Shown here: positions 26,413 to 35,688 of the stretch, one piece after another
Layout of the letters: every line of letters begins with the position of its first letter
Position numbering within the stretch: position 1 is the first letter of the stretch
DNA from: JBGPGW01 sp046349515
Lineage (GTDB): Bacteria > Pseudomonadota > Alphaproteobacteria > CADEGL01
Assembly (NCBI GenBank): GCA_046349515.1
Contig: JAXMCE010000001.1
Coordinates: 124,001-188,000, forward strand
Direction of reading: 5' to 3'
DNA length: 64,000 nt
Program-made: the position numbers and the translations under genes
Notes under the pieces: generated by a model
What the model saw: the letters and a program-made list of their open reading frames with translations, nothing else
Databases searched by the model: none
What the model was told of the DNA's origin: nothing

Positions 26413-27333
26413 TCACTCCCCGATGAGCCATTCCGCCACCGTCTTGATCTGCGTCTCGTCCATGAGCGCGGGGGCGTGGCCCGTCCCTGGGATCTCGCGC
26501 AGTGCCGCGCGCGGGCCGCGTCGCATCATCTCCTCCGCCGTCCGCGCGAGCAATAGGTCGGATTCGGCCCCCCGTATGACGAGGGTCGGACAACGGATCG
26601 CGTCCCACACCGACCACAGATTGACGTCCTGGAAGATGCCTCCGCGAAACGGATCGCCGATCGCGGGATCGTAGCGGAGACGCCACCGCCCTCCCCCGTC
26701 CGGCTCGACGCCGTGCGCAACGACGTGCCGCCACTGCGCATCGGTGAGCGCGCCGAACGGCGCCATCACGCGGCGGAAATAGATTTCGGCTTCTCCTTCG
26801 TCGGCGAATCGCGGATCCTTGCCGACATAGGTGCCGAGCCGCTGAAGCGCGGCCCTCGGAATGAACGGCCCCACGTCGTTGAGCACGAGGCGCCGGATGG
26901 GCGCGCCCGCGCGAGCGGCGAGCAGCATGCCGATGAGCCCGCCCATGGAGGTCCCCAACCAGTCGACCTCGCTCGCGCCGAGTCGCGCGATCAGCGCCGC
27001 CATGTCGGCGCAGTATTGTGGGTAACCATACTGGGTCTTGTCGGCGAGACGGTCGCTCGCCCCGCGCCCCACCACGTCCGGGCAGATGACGCGGTAGCGG
27101 CGCGAGAGTGCCGCCGCGATCGCATCGAAATCGCGGCCGTTCCGCGTCAGGCCGTGGACGCAGACGAGCACGCGCGGGTTGTCCCGCTCGCCCCACTCGG
27201 TGTAAGCGATCCGATGGAAGCCGCCGGCGCTGAGCGCCATGAGGCTGCGTGACTCGACCGGGGCTTCCGGATATACCCGTCCGAACACCGACGCCCCGCG
27301 ACGGAGGGCGTCCTTCCAATGCGAGAGCGGCAT
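26413..27333 (-). CDS. Alpha/beta hydrolase
   Basis: Hydrolase of 306 residues. The oxyanion loop is CVHGLTRNGRDFD, the nucleophile elbow GTSMGGLIGMLLAARAG, the acid likely in RGAESDLL and the histidine in GTGHAPALMDE. It is clearly similar to the hydrolase at 60620-61486 (same LTRNxxDF, GTSMGGL, LNDxGP, GHAP motifs). The ATG at 27333 has a strong GGAGGAG 5 bases upstream, and its CATG also contains the GNAT start on the other strand. Likely first gene of a leftward operon with the FAD oxidoreductase and the RraA-like aldolase. The substrate is unknown. Confidence 0.87.
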   Translation of the reverse strand: MPLSHWKDALRRGASVFGRVYPEAPVESRSLMALSAGGFHRIAYTEWGERDNPRVLVCVHGLTRNGRDFDAIAAALSRRYRVICPDVVGRGASDRLADKTQYGYPQYCADMAALIARLGASEVDWLGTSMGGLIGMLLAARAGAPIRRLVLNDVGPFIPRAALQRLGTYVGKDPRFADEGEAEIYFRRVMAPFGALTDAQWRHVVAHGVEPDGGGRWRLRYDPAIGDPFRGGIFQDVNLWSVWDAIRCPTLVIRGAESDLLLARTAEEMMRRGPRAALREIPGTGHAPALMDETQIKTVAEWLIGE

Positions 27334-27793
27334 GAAATCTCCTCCGCGCGGCCTCGTGATCGCGGCACCCGGACAGGCCGACAAGGCCGGCTGGCGTGTG
27401 CTCTATAACGGGTATGCGGCGTTTTACAAGGTCCCCATGACGGACGCGATCGCAGACACGGTCTGGGGCTGGATCCACGACCCCGACCACGAAGTCGAAG
27501 CGCTGGTCGCGAAGGACGCGGACGGACAGCTCGTCGGCCTCGCGCATTTCCGCGCGATGGCGCGTCCCTTGGCCGGCGCAGTCGGCGCCTTCCTCGACGA
27601 TCTCTTCGTGGCGCCCGAGGCGCGCGGCACGGGCGTCGCGGATGCGCTGACGGCGCGCCTCACCGAGATCGCGCGCGAGCGGCGCTGGCAGGTCATTCGC
27701 TGGATCACGGCCGAGACCAACTACCGTGGCCGGGCCTTCTATGACCGCATCGCAACCAAGACCCAGTGGCTGACCTACGAAATCCGCCCATGA
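27332..27793 (+). CDS. GNAT-family N-acetyltransferase
   Basis: Acyl-CoA-dependent N-acyltransferase of 153 residues. The acetyl-CoA binding motif A is FLDDLFVAPEARGTGVADALTARLTEIARERRW, and the later WITAETNYRGRAFYDRIATKTQWLTYEI is the usual C-terminal half. Its start ATG (27332) overlaps by two bases the start codon of the divergent hydrolase; the ribosome-binding site on this strand is weak (GAGAG), and an internal GTG at 27356 is the alternative. Its stop overlaps the matB start (ATGA), so the two are translationally coupled. The acceptor is unknown. Confidence 0.82.
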   Translation: MKSPPRGLVIAAPGQADKAGWRVLYNGYAAFYKVPMTDAIADTVWGWIHDPDHEVEALVAKDADGQLVGLAHFRAMARPLAGAVGAFLDDLFVAPEARGTGVADALTARLTEIARERRWQVIRWITAETNYRGRAFYDRIATKTQWLTYEIRP

Positions 27794-29322
27794 CGGCTGC
27801 CGACGGCAATCTCTACGCCCTCTTCCGGTCGCGCTTTCCCGCCGATCGGCGCGAGACCGTCATCGAAACGGAGACGGGCCGGCGATACAGCTACGCGGAT
27901 CTCGAGACCATCTCCGGCCGCTACGCGCGCCTCCTGCGCGAAACGGGCATAGCACCCGGCGACCGCGTGCTCGTGCAGACGGAGAAATCGCCCGAAGCCT
28001 TGTTCCTCTATCTCGCGTGCTTGCGCGCGGGCGCCATCTACGTACCGCTCAACATCGCCTACCGGGCGGCGGAGCTCGCCTATTTCATCGGCGACGCCGA
28101 GCCGCGCGTCATCGTGTGCGATCCCGCGGCACGCGCCGCCATCGAGGAGCCCGCGCGCGCGGCCCGCGTCGCGCGCCTCTTCACGCTCGATGCGTCGGGC
28201 GCCGGCACGCTCGTCGACGAGAGCGGGAGTCTGCCGCCGCTCGATGCGGATGCCGCCCTGCACACGGACGACACGGCCGCCATCCTCTACACCTCCGGCA
28301 CCACGGGGCGGTCCAAGGGCGCCATGCTCACGCACGGCAACCTGTCCTCGAACGCGCTGACCTTGCATCGCGCGTGGGGATTCCGTCCGGGCGACGTGCT
28401 CCTCCACGCCCTGCCGATCTTCCACACCCATGGCCTGTTCGTCGCGAGCAACTGCGTCCTCCTCAACGGCACCGGCATGCTGTTCCTCGCCAAGTTCGAC
28501 GCGGCGACGGTGATGCGCCTCCTGCCACGCGCGACCGTGTTCATGGGCGTGCCCACCTTCTATACGCGCCTTCTTGCCGAGAGCCGCTTCGACCGCGAGA
28601 CCTGCCGGACCATCCGCCTCTTCATCTCGGGCTCGGCGCCACTGCTCGATGAGACCTTCCACGCCTTCCGCGCGCGCACGGGCCACACGATCCTCGAACG
28701 CTACGGCATGACCGAGGCCGGGATGATCACCTCGAACCCGCTCGACGGCGCGCGCATCGCCGGCAGCGTGGGCCCGCCCCTCCCCGGCATCGAGGTGCGC
28801 GTCGCGGCCGATGACGGTCGCCTTCTGCCCCAGGGCGAGACCGGCGTCCTCGAGATCCGCGGCCCCAACCTGTTCAAGGGCTACTGGCGGATGCCGGAGA
28901 AGACGAAGGAGGAGTTCCGCGCGGACGGCTTCTTCATCACCGGCGACGTCGCGCGGATCGATCAAGAGGGCTACGTCTCGATCGTCGGCCGCGCCAAGGA
29001 CCTCATCATCTCCGGCGGGTTCAACGTCTACCCGAAGGAAGTCGAGATGCAGATCGACGCGATCGCCGGCATCGCCGAATCGGCGGTGATCGGCGTGCCG
29101 CACCCCGATTTCGGCGAGGCCGTTGCGGCCGTCGTCACGACAAAGCCCGGTGTCGCAGCACCTTCGGCCGAGTCCATCATCGCCACGCTCAAGGGCGAGC
29201 TTGCCAACTTCAAGGTGCCAAAACAGGTATTCTTCACCGACGACCTGCCGCGCAACGCCATGGGCAAGGTCCAGAAAAACGTGCTCCGCGACCGCTACAA
29301 GGATACGTTCCGACCCGCATGA
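27790..29322 (+). CDS. matB: Malonyl-CoA synthetase (ANL superfamily)
   Basis: ATP-dependent acid:CoA ligase of 510 residues that most resembles MatB, which activates malonate (or methylmalonate) to the CoA ester. The adenylate-forming motifs are ILYTSGTTGRSKGAMLTHGNLSSNA, LERYGMTEAGMITSNPLDGARIAGSVGPPLPG, ITGDVARIDQEGYVSIVGRAKDLIISGGFNVYPKEVE and the C-terminal catalytic Lys in NAMGKVQKN. The RYGMTE-G-M-x-TSNP-x-G-x-R segment carries the MatB-type carboxylate-binding arginine. Overlaps the GNAT stop by ATGA. No malonyl-CoA decarboxylase is nearby. Confidence 0.86.
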   Translation: MTAADGNLYALFRSRFPADRRETVIETETGRRYSYADLETISGRYARLLRETGIAPGDRVLVQTEKSPEALFLYLACLRAGAIYVPLNIAYRAAELAYFIGDAEPRVIVCDPAARAAIEEPARAARVARLFTLDASGAGTLVDESGSLPPLDADAALHTDDTAAILYTSGTTGRSKGAMLTHGNLSSNALTLHRAWGFRPGDVLLHALPIFHTHGLFVASNCVLLNGTGMLFLAKFDAATVMRLLPRATVFMGVPTFYTRLLAESRFDRETCRTIRLFISGSAPLLDETFHAFRARTGHTILERYGMTEAGMITSNPLDGARIAGSVGPPLPGIEVRVAADDGRLLPQGETGVLEIRGPNLFKGYWRMPEKTKEEFRADGFFITGDVARIDQEGYVSIVGRAKDLIISGGFNVYPKEVEMQIDAIAGIAESAVIGVPHPDFGEAVAAVVTTKPGVAAPSAESIIATLKGELANFKVPKQVFFTDDLPRNAMGKVQKNVLRDRYKDTFRPA

Positions 29323-29351
29323 CCGCCCGCGACGAGTGAAGGTGCAAGGCC

Positions 29352-30071
29352 GTGGATCTGACCGCCTTTGGAGCCCTGACCTTCGACTGCTACGGAACGC
29401 TCATCGACTGGGAGACGACGATCCGCCTCGATCTCGCGACCTGGGCGATCGAGGCGGGGCTCGATGTCGATGAGGACGAGATGCTGGCGGCCTTCGCCGC
29501 GGCGCAGCGCGAGCATCAAGCTCTCCGGCCGATGAAGCCCTATCCGATCATCCTCCGCGACGCCTTCATCGACGCGGCGCGGCAATGGAGCGGCCGGCCG
29601 GCGCCCGAGATCGCCGCGCAGTTCTCCCGCTCCATTTCCCGGTGGCGCCCCTTCTACGACACGGTGCCGGCCCTGGCCTACCTGAAGACGCGCTACCGTT
29701 TGGGCGTGCTCTCGAACGTCGACCGGATCTCCTTCGCCGAGACGGCCTCGAAGCTCGCGGTGCCGCTCGACTGCACCGTGACGGCGGACGACGTCGACGC
29801 CTACAAGCCCGACCCCGCCCACTTCCGGCGCGCGATCGAGATGTTCCAGCGCCAGGGCATCGCCGCAGCGCGCATCCTGCACGTGGCCCAAAGCCGGTTC
29901 CACGACATCCAGCCCGCGCAGACGCTCGGCCTTGCGACCGTGCGCATCAACCGGCGGCATGACCGCGAGGGGCGCGGCCTCGTCATCGATGCGCCGGTCG
30001 AGGCGGACCTCACGCTCCGCTCGCTGGCCGAGCTCGCGGAGCAGGCGCGCGCCGCCTGGGGAGATCGCTAA
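29352..30071 (+). CDS. HAD-superfamily hydrolase, haloacid-dehalogenase type II-like
   Basis: HAD-fold hydrolase of 239 residues. Motif I is TFDCYGTLIDWE with Asp12 as nucleophile, motif II GVLSNVDR, motif III KPDPAHF and motif IV VAQSRFHDIQPA. This resembles type II haloacid dehalogenases, although many such proteins are phosphatases or of unknown function. Starts at GTG 29352, preceded by GAAGG. Its TAA stop overlaps the acylase start (TAATG), indicating translational coupling. Confidence 0.83.
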   Translation: MDLTAFGALTFDCYGTLIDWETTIRLDLATWAIEAGLDVDEDEMLAAFAAAQREHQALRPMKPYPIILRDAFIDAARQWSGRPAPEIAAQFSRSISRWRPFYDTVPALAYLKTRYRLGVLSNVDRISFAETASKLAVPLDCTVTADDVDAYKPDPAHFRRAIEMFQRQGIAAARILHVAQSRFHDIQPAQTLGLATVRINRRHDREGRGLVIDAPVEADLTLRSLAELAEQARAAWGDR

Positions 30072-32455
30072 TGTTCAGGCGCCGACGCTCGCCCTCGCGG
30101 CACATCCTGCGCGTCTTCGCGGTCCTGGCGCTCATCCTGCTCATGGGCGCCGGTGCGATCTTCCTCTGGTTGCGGAGCGGCCTGCCCCAGATGGAGGGGA
30201 CGATCGAGACCGAGGACGTGGATGATCCGGTCACGATCGTGCGCGATGCCCACGCCATTCCCCACATCCGCGCCGAATCGGCGAGCGACGCCTATTTCGC
30301 CCTCGGCTTCGTTCATGCGCAGGACCGGCTGTGGCAGATGGAGGCCATGCGGCGGGTCGGCGCGGGCCGGCTTTCGGAAGTGGTCGGCGCGCGCGCCATC
30401 GAGCTCGACCGCATGATGCGCACCCTCGGCCTCTATCGCCTCGCCGAAGAGAGTTACGCGACCCTGCCGCCCGACGTGCGGGACGCGCTCGATTCCTATG
30501 CCGACGGCGTCAATGCGTTCCTCGAGACGCGCCGCGGCGCGCTTCCGCCCGAGTTCCTTCTCCTCGGCTACACGCCGGAGCCCTGGCAGCCCGCCGATTC
30601 GCTCGTCTGGGGCAAGCTCATGGAGATGCAGCTTTCGGTCGACTGGCGGAGCGAGCTCCTGCGCGCCCGGCTCCTGCCCAAGCTCGGGCGCGAACGGATC
30701 GATGCGCTGTGGCCCGCCGATGCCGACAGCGCGCCGACAACGCTGGCCGCGTCCGACCGCGGCCCCGCGCTCGCATTGCCCTGGTCGATCCCGAAAGGGC
30801 TCGACGGCATGTTCGGCGGCGGCGCCTCCAATGCCTGGGTCGTCGACGGGCGCCACACCGCGACGGCGAAGCCCATTCTCGCGAACGATCCGCACCTCGA
30901 TCCATCGCTGCCGAACCAGTGGTACCTCGTCCACATGTCCGCGCCCGATCTCGAAGTCACCGGCGCCTCGGCCCCCGGCGTCCCCTTCGTCATCCTCGGC
31001 CACAATGGACGCATCGCCTGGGGCATGACCTCGAGCCAAAGCGACGTCGAGGATCTCTTCATCGAGCACCTGTCGCCCGACGACCCCGAGATGTACATGA
31101 CGCCGGACGGCCCCCGCCTCTTCGAGACGCGCGAGGAACGCATCCGCGTGAAGGACGGCGACGACATCGTCATCACGGTCCGCTCGACGCGCCATGGGCC
31201 GGTCATTTCGGACGCGCTCACGCCGCAGCGGCGCCCGTCCCCGGACGTCATCCTCTCCCTCGCGACGTCCTACCTCGCGCCCGAAGACACGACGGCGACC
31301 GCCATCTATCGCTTGAACCGCGCGCGGAATTGGCAGGACTTCACCGACGCGCTGCGCTCCTTCAACGCGCTGCAGCAGTTCATCATGTACGGTGACGTGG
31401 AGGGCAACATCGGCTTCTATGCGCCGGGCCACGTTCCGATCCGGCGCGCGTCCGACGGATTCCTCCCGGGCGACGGATCGGGCGACGCCGCGGACTGGAC
31501 CGGCTTCATTCCCTTCGACGCCCTGCCCCACGACCTCAACCCGGCAAGCGGGCGCCTCATCAACGCCAACAACCGGCCGGTCGGCCGCGGGTATCCCTAC
31601 TATCTTGCGCGTTTCTGGGAGGATCCCTACCGCGCGCGTCGCATCGAGCAGCGCCTGGCCGCATCCGCTTCCCACACGCTCGACGAATCGGCAGCGCTCC
31701 AGGGCGACACGCTCTCCCTCATGGCGCAAGACGTGCTGCCGGCGCTCCTCGCCCTGCTCGACCCGAACGACGAGGCGGTGCGCGCGGTGGGCGAACGTCT
31801 CAGAGCGTGGGACGGCACCATGGCGGAGGACCGGCCCGAGCCTCTCCTCTTCGCCGCGTGGATCCGCGCGCTCAACCGCCGGTTGCTGGGGGATGCTCTC
31901 GCGAGCGACCTGCCCCACTACGGCGTCATGGGCGGCGATGCCCTGACGATCGCACTTGGCCCCGCATCGCCCTGGTGTGGCGCCAATCGCATGAGCTGCG
32001 CCGACCAGGTGACGGTGTCCCTCAAGGAGGCGCTCGCGGGGCTTGCCGCGCGCTTCGGCGCCGATATCGATCGCTGGCAATGGGGCGCGGCGCATACGGT
32101 GCGCTTCCGCCATCGCCTCTTCGAGCACATCCCGCCCCTCGGCCGCTGGCTGGGAATCGAGCTGCCGCTCGCCGGCGACACCTACACGCTCCTCCGTGCC
32201 GTGCCGACGCTCATGGCCGAGGAGGATCCCTACCGCGCGATCCACATCGCAAGCATGCGCGCGATCTACGACCTGGCGGACCTCAACCGCTCGCGCTTCA
32301 TCCTGCCAACGGGACAGTCGGGCCACCCCTTCTCGCGCCACTACCGCGACATGGCGCCGCTCTGGCACGGGCTCGACTACGTCACCATTCCGCGGAGCGC
32401 TGGCGAAAGCGAGGGCGGGCGCGTGCTCACGCTCAAGCCCACCCCCACGCCCTGA
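30071..32455 (+). CDS. Penicillin-acylase-family Ntn hydrolase
   Basis: Membrane-anchored amidase of 794 residues. One N-terminal transmembrane segment (about 12-34, VFAVLALILLMGAGAIFLWL) suggests the enzyme faces the periplasm. The alpha-chain start DDPVTIVRDAHAIPHIRA and ALGFVHAQDRLWQM are family-typical. The self-cleavage site is GGGA|SNAWVVDG, making Ser253 the N-terminal nucleophile of the beta chain, followed by ILANDPHLDPSLPNQWYLVHM and the later NANNRPVG. Relatives hydrolyse beta-lactam side chains, acyl-homoserine lactones or N-acyl amino acids; the substrate is not evident. Coupled to the HAD gene upstream. Confidence 0.9.
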   Translation: MFRRRRSPSRHILRVFAVLALILLMGAGAIFLWLRSGLPQMEGTIETEDVDDPVTIVRDAHAIPHIRAESASDAYFALGFVHAQDRLWQMEAMRRVGAGRLSEVVGARAIELDRMMRTLGLYRLAEESYATLPPDVRDALDSYADGVNAFLETRRGALPPEFLLLGYTPEPWQPADSLVWGKLMEMQLSVDWRSELLRARLLPKLGRERIDALWPADADSAPTTLAASDRGPALALPWSIPKGLDGMFGGGASNAWVVDGRHTATAKPILANDPHLDPSLPNQWYLVHMSAPDLEVTGASAPGVPFVILGHNGRIAWGMTSSQSDVEDLFIEHLSPDDPEMYMTPDGPRLFETREERIRVKDGDDIVITVRSTRHGPVISDALTPQRRPSPDVILSLATSYLAPEDTTATAIYRLNRARNWQDFTDALRSFNALQQFIMYGDVEGNIGFYAPGHVPIRRASDGFLPGDGSGDAADWTGFIPFDALPHDLNPASGRLINANNRPVGRGYPYYLARFWEDPYRARRIEQRLAASASHTLDESAALQGDTLSLMAQDVLPALLALLDPNDEAVRAVGERLRAWDGTMAEDRPEPLLFAAWIRALNRRLLGDALASDLPHYGVMGGDALTIALGPASPWCGANRMSCADQVTVSLKEALAGLAARFGADIDRWQWGAAHTVRFRHRLFEHIPPLGRWLGIELPLAGDTYTLLRAVPTLMAEEDPYRAIHIASMRAIYDLADLNRSRFILPTGQSGHPFSRHYRDMAPLWHGLDYVTIPRSAGESEGGRVLTLKPTPTP

Positions 32456-32522
32456 CGCTCCGGGCAGGCACCGCTTGACGGACGACGCGGTCTCGTCCCG
32501 AATGCGTCTTGAGGAGATGACG

Positions 32523-33752
32523 ATGCCCGTGACGATCGAGGCCATACGCGCCGCCGCGCGGACGATCGAAGGTGCGGCGATCCGCACGCCCATCGTCCAT
32601 TCGCGGACGCTGTCCGACATCACGGGCGCCGAGATCCATCTCAAGCTCGAGAACCTTCAATACACCGCCTCGTTCAAGGATCGCGGCGCCTTCGTCAAGC
32701 TCTCGAGCTTGAGCGCCGAAGAGCGACGCGCAGGCGTGCTCGCGGTCTCGGCCGGCAACCACGCGCAGGGCGTCGCCTACCACGCGCAGCGCCTCGGAAT
32801 CCCGGCGACGATCGTGATGCCCAAGGGCACGCCGTTCATCAAGGTGATCCACACCCAGAATTTCGGCGCGGAGGTCATCCAGCATGGCGACGACCTCGCC
32901 GGCGCCGCGGAGCACGCCGAGGCGATTCGGCGCGAGCGCAAGCTCACCCTCGTCCACCCCTATGACGACGACCGCATCATCGCGGGCCAGGGCACGGTCG
33001 CGCTCGAGATGCTCGCGGACCGGCCGGACCTCGACTGCCTGGTCGTGCCCATCGGCGGCGGCGGCCTCATCGCCGGCATGGCGATCGCGGCCAAGGCCCT
33101 CAAGCCGTCGATCGAGATCCACGGCGTGCAGGCCGCACTCTACCCGTCCATGATCCAGGCGCTCCGCGGCGAGGCGCCCCGCGTCGGCGGCCAAACGATC
33201 GCTGAAGGCATCGCGGTGAAGCACCCGGGAGAGCGCACGCGTCCCGTGGTGGCGGCACTCGTCGACAGGCTCCACGCCGTCGAGGAGGCGGACATCGAGC
33301 GCGCGGTGCTGCTGCTACTCGAGATCGAAAAGACCATCGCCGAGGGCGCCGGCGCCGCGGCACTCGCGGCCGTCATCGAGAACCGCGCTCTCTTCGCCAA
33401 GCGCCGTGTCGGTCTCGTCGTCTCAGGCGGCAACATCGACACGCGCCTTCTCGCCTCGATCCTCATGCGCGGTCTCGTCCGGGAAGGACGGCTCGTGCGC
33501 CTCCGCCTCGAGATCAGCGACCGGCCGGGGGTGCTCGCCCGCGTCGCCGAGGCGATAGGCGCCGGCGGGGGCAACATCGTCGAGATCTACCACCACCGCC
33601 TGTTCTACGACGTGCCGGTCAAGCAGGCCGAGCTCGACGTCGTGCTCGAGACCCGCGACCAGGCCCATGCCGAGGAAATCTGCCAACGCCTCAAAAATGC
33701 TGGGTTTCCCGCCCGCCAGCTGGGCGGCACGGCCCGGGCGGAAGTGCCCTAA
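32523..33752 (+). CDS. ilvA: Threonine ammonia-lyase (threonine dehydratase) with ACT domain
   Basis: PLP enzyme of 409 residues converting threonine to 2-oxobutyrate, for isoleucine synthesis or catabolism. Lys52 in TASFKDRGAF binds PLP; SAGNHAQGVAY and PIGGGGLIAGMAIA bind the cofactor phosphate and substrate. The last 80 residues (LRLEISDRPGVLARVAEAIGAGGGNIVEI) form a single ACT-type regulatory domain, as in the roughly 400-residue class, not the longer IlvA with two. GAGGAG lies 6 bases before the ATG at 32523; an in-frame ATG at 32517 abuts the ribosome site. Confidence 0.92.
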   Translation: MPVTIEAIRAAARTIEGAAIRTPIVHSRTLSDITGAEIHLKLENLQYTASFKDRGAFVKLSSLSAEERRAGVLAVSAGNHAQGVAYHAQRLGIPATIVMPKGTPFIKVIHTQNFGAEVIQHGDDLAGAAEHAEAIRRERKLTLVHPYDDDRIIAGQGTVALEMLADRPDLDCLVVPIGGGGLIAGMAIAAKALKPSIEIHGVQAALYPSMIQALRGEAPRVGGQTIAEGIAVKHPGERTRPVVAALVDRLHAVEEADIERAVLLLLEIEKTIAEGAGAAALAAVIENRALFAKRRVGLVVSGGNIDTRLLASILMRGLVREGRLVRLRLEISDRPGVLARVAEAIGAGGGNIVEIYHHRLFYDVPVKQAELDVVLETRDQAHAEEICQRLKNAGFPARQLGGTARAEVP

Positions 33753-33835
33753 GCCTCTGACTAAACGGCTTTTTAACCTAAACCCGGCAGTCTCGCCCCA
33801 AGAAAGCCGTTCCCGGACGGGTGCGAGGCCAAGGC

Positions 33836-34702
33836 ATGTTCGTCATCGTTGGGCTGCTGATCGTCATAGGCTGCGTGTTGGGCGGCTATCTTGGCGCCGG
33901 CGGCAAATTCGGAATCCTGATCCAGCCGCTCGAGCTCGTCATCATCGGCGGCTCGGCCCTCGGTGCCTTCGTCGCCGGCAATCCCAAGGTCGTCGTGACG
34001 CGCGCCTTCAGCGCGTTCGGCGCGCTCCTCAAGGGCTCGCGCTACGGCAAGGAAAGCTATCTCGAGCTCATGAGCTTGCTCTTCGTGATCTTCAAGCTCC
34101 TCCGCACCAAGGGCCCGCTCGCGCTCGAGCCCCACATCGAGAAGCCGGAAGAGAGCTCCATCTTCCAACAGTTCCCGATCTTCCATAAGGACCATCACGC
34201 GGTCGATTTTCTCTGCGACTACCTGCGCCTCCTCACGCTCGGCACCGATTCGCCGCACATCATGGAAGATCTGATGAACGAGGAGATCGAGACGCATCAC
34301 CTCGAACAGCAGCAAATCACCAAGGCGGTCCAGAACGTGGCCGACGGCTTGCCCGCGCTCGGCATCGTCGCCGCGGTGCTCGGCGTCATCAAGACGATGA
34401 CCCACATCAGCGAGCCGCCGGAAGTGCTGGGCGGCCTCATCGCCATGGCGCTCGTCGGCACTTTCCTCGGCGTGTTCATGGCCTACGGGTTCGTGGCACC
34501 GACGGCGAACGCGCTCAAGAGCACCTACGAGGCGGAGGGCCGCTACCTTGCCTGCATCAAGGCGGGGCTTCTCGCGCACATGCACGGCTACGCGCCCGCT
34601 GTCGCCGTCGAGTTCGCGCGCAAGGCGCTCCTCTCGAACGTGCGGCCGAGCTTCCTCGAGGTCGAACAGACCTGCTCTGAACTCCCGCCGATCTCCGCCT
34701 GA
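33836..34702 (+). CDS. motA: Flagellar motor stator protein MotA
   Basis: Inner-membrane proton-channel subunit of the flagellar stator, 288 residues. Four hydrophobic segments are visible: FVIVGLLIVIGCVLGGYLGAGG, LELVIIGGSALGAFVAG, LGIVAAVLGVIKTM and LGGLIAMALVGTFLGVFMAYGFV. The large cytoplasmic loop lies between segments 2 and 3. VADGLPALGIVAAVLGVIKTM is the conserved MotA segment with the functional prolines. Followed 2 bp later by motB. Start at ATG 33836 (MFVIVG). No other flagellar genes occur in the window. Confidence 0.95.
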   Translation: MFVIVGLLIVIGCVLGGYLGAGGKFGILIQPLELVIIGGSALGAFVAGNPKVVVTRAFSAFGALLKGSRYGKESYLELMSLLFVIFKLLRTKGPLALEPHIEKPEESSIFQQFPIFHKDHHAVDFLCDYLRLLTLGTDSPHIMEDLMNEEIETHHLEQQQITKAVQNVADGLPALGIVAAVLGVIKTMTHISEPPEVLGGLIAMALVGTFLGVFMAYGFVAPTANALKSTYEAEGRYLACIKAGLLAHMHGYAPAVAVEFARKALLSNVRPSFLEVEQTCSELPPISA

Positions 34703-34704
34703 CC

Positions 34705-35655
34705 ATGGCCGACAACCAGCAGCCCATCATCATCAAGAAGGGCGGCGGCGGTCATCACGACGACCACCACGGCGGCGCCTGGAAAGTCGCCTATGCCGAC
34801 TTCGTCACGGCCATGATGGCGTTCTTCCTCCTTCTGTGGCTCCTCAACGTCACGACGGAAGAGCAGAAGAAAGGCATCGCCGACTACTTCACGCCAGCCA
34901 GCGTCTCGCACAACAACAGTGGCGGCGGCGGCATCCTCGGCGGCCAGGCCATGGATACGAAGCAGGTCAAGGTCGGCGAGATGAGCGGCGTGCTGGTCAA
35001 GCTGCAGAGCGTGGAGCCGAAACCGGTCTCCGATTCCTCCGAAGGCGAGGAGCGTGAGGTCGGCAAGGAACAGACCGTTTCCGACGCGGACATGAAGAAG
35101 CAGCTTGCCGAGCGCGAAGAGCAGCAGTTCGCCGCCGCCGAGCGCGACCTGAAGCAGGCCATCCAGTCGTCGCCGGAGCTGAAGAAGCTCGCTGAGAGCA
35201 TGATCATCGACCGCACGCCCGAGGGCCTGCGCATCCAGGTCGTCGACCAGGACGGCCTCTCGATGTTCGCGGTCGGGTCGAGCGACCTCTTGCCGCACAC
35301 GCGCAACCTCATGACCCAGATCGGCCGCGTCGTCCAGAAGCTGCCGAACAAGATCGCGGTGTCCGGCCACACGGATGCGCGCCCCTACGCGAACGACAAG
35401 GGCTACAGCAACTGGGAACTCTCCGCCGACCGCGCGAATGCGAGCCGGCGCGCGCTGCTCGATTCGGGCCTGCCGGCCGCGCGCATCTCGCGGGTCATGG
35501 GCAAGGCCGAAACCGAGCCGCTCGTGGGCAACGAGCCCCTCAACCCCCGCAACCGGCGGATCAGCATCATCCTCCTTCGCGAAAACCACACGGACGTCCC
35601 GTCCGAGCCCGACGTCAAGGCCGACTTGGGCAAGCCGCACGCGGCGGCCAACTAG
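34705..35655 (+). CDS. motB: Flagellar motor stator protein MotB
   Basis: Peptidoglycan-anchored stator subunit of 316 residues. The single transmembrane segment follows WKVAYADFVTAMMAFFLLLWLL, where Asp32 is the proton-binding aspartate. Residues about 230-300 form the OmpA-like peptidoglycan-binding domain (KIAVSGHTDARPY ... LSADRANASRRALLDSGL ... PRNRRISIILL). The N-terminus is unusually rich in histidine and glycine (KKGGGGHHDDHHGG), and a long charged linker, residues 90-160, lies between membrane segment and OmpA domain. Two bases after motA; same operon. Confidence 0.95.
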   Translation: MADNQQPIIIKKGGGGHHDDHHGGAWKVAYADFVTAMMAFFLLLWLLNVTTEEQKKGIADYFTPASVSHNNSGGGGILGGQAMDTKQVKVGEMSGVLVKLQSVEPKPVSDSSEGEEREVGKEQTVSDADMKKQLAEREEQQFAAAERDLKQAIQSSPELKKLAESMIIDRTPEGLRIQVVDQDGLSMFAVGSSDLLPHTRNLMTQIGRVVQKLPNKIAVSGHTDARPYANDKGYSNWELSADRANASRRALLDSGLPAARISRVMGKAETEPLVGNEPLNPRNRRISIILLRENHTDVPSEPDVKADLGKPHAAAN

Positions 35656-35688
35656 GCCCTCTCCGGCCGAACCCGCCGAGACAGTGGT

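Noticed and set aside
30068..32644. An 858-codon open frame on the minus strand across the penicillin acylase
   Set aside because: It mirrors a confidently identified gene, is rich in Arg, Gly and Ala with no recognisable motif, and is expected from GC-biased third positions in high-GC DNA.
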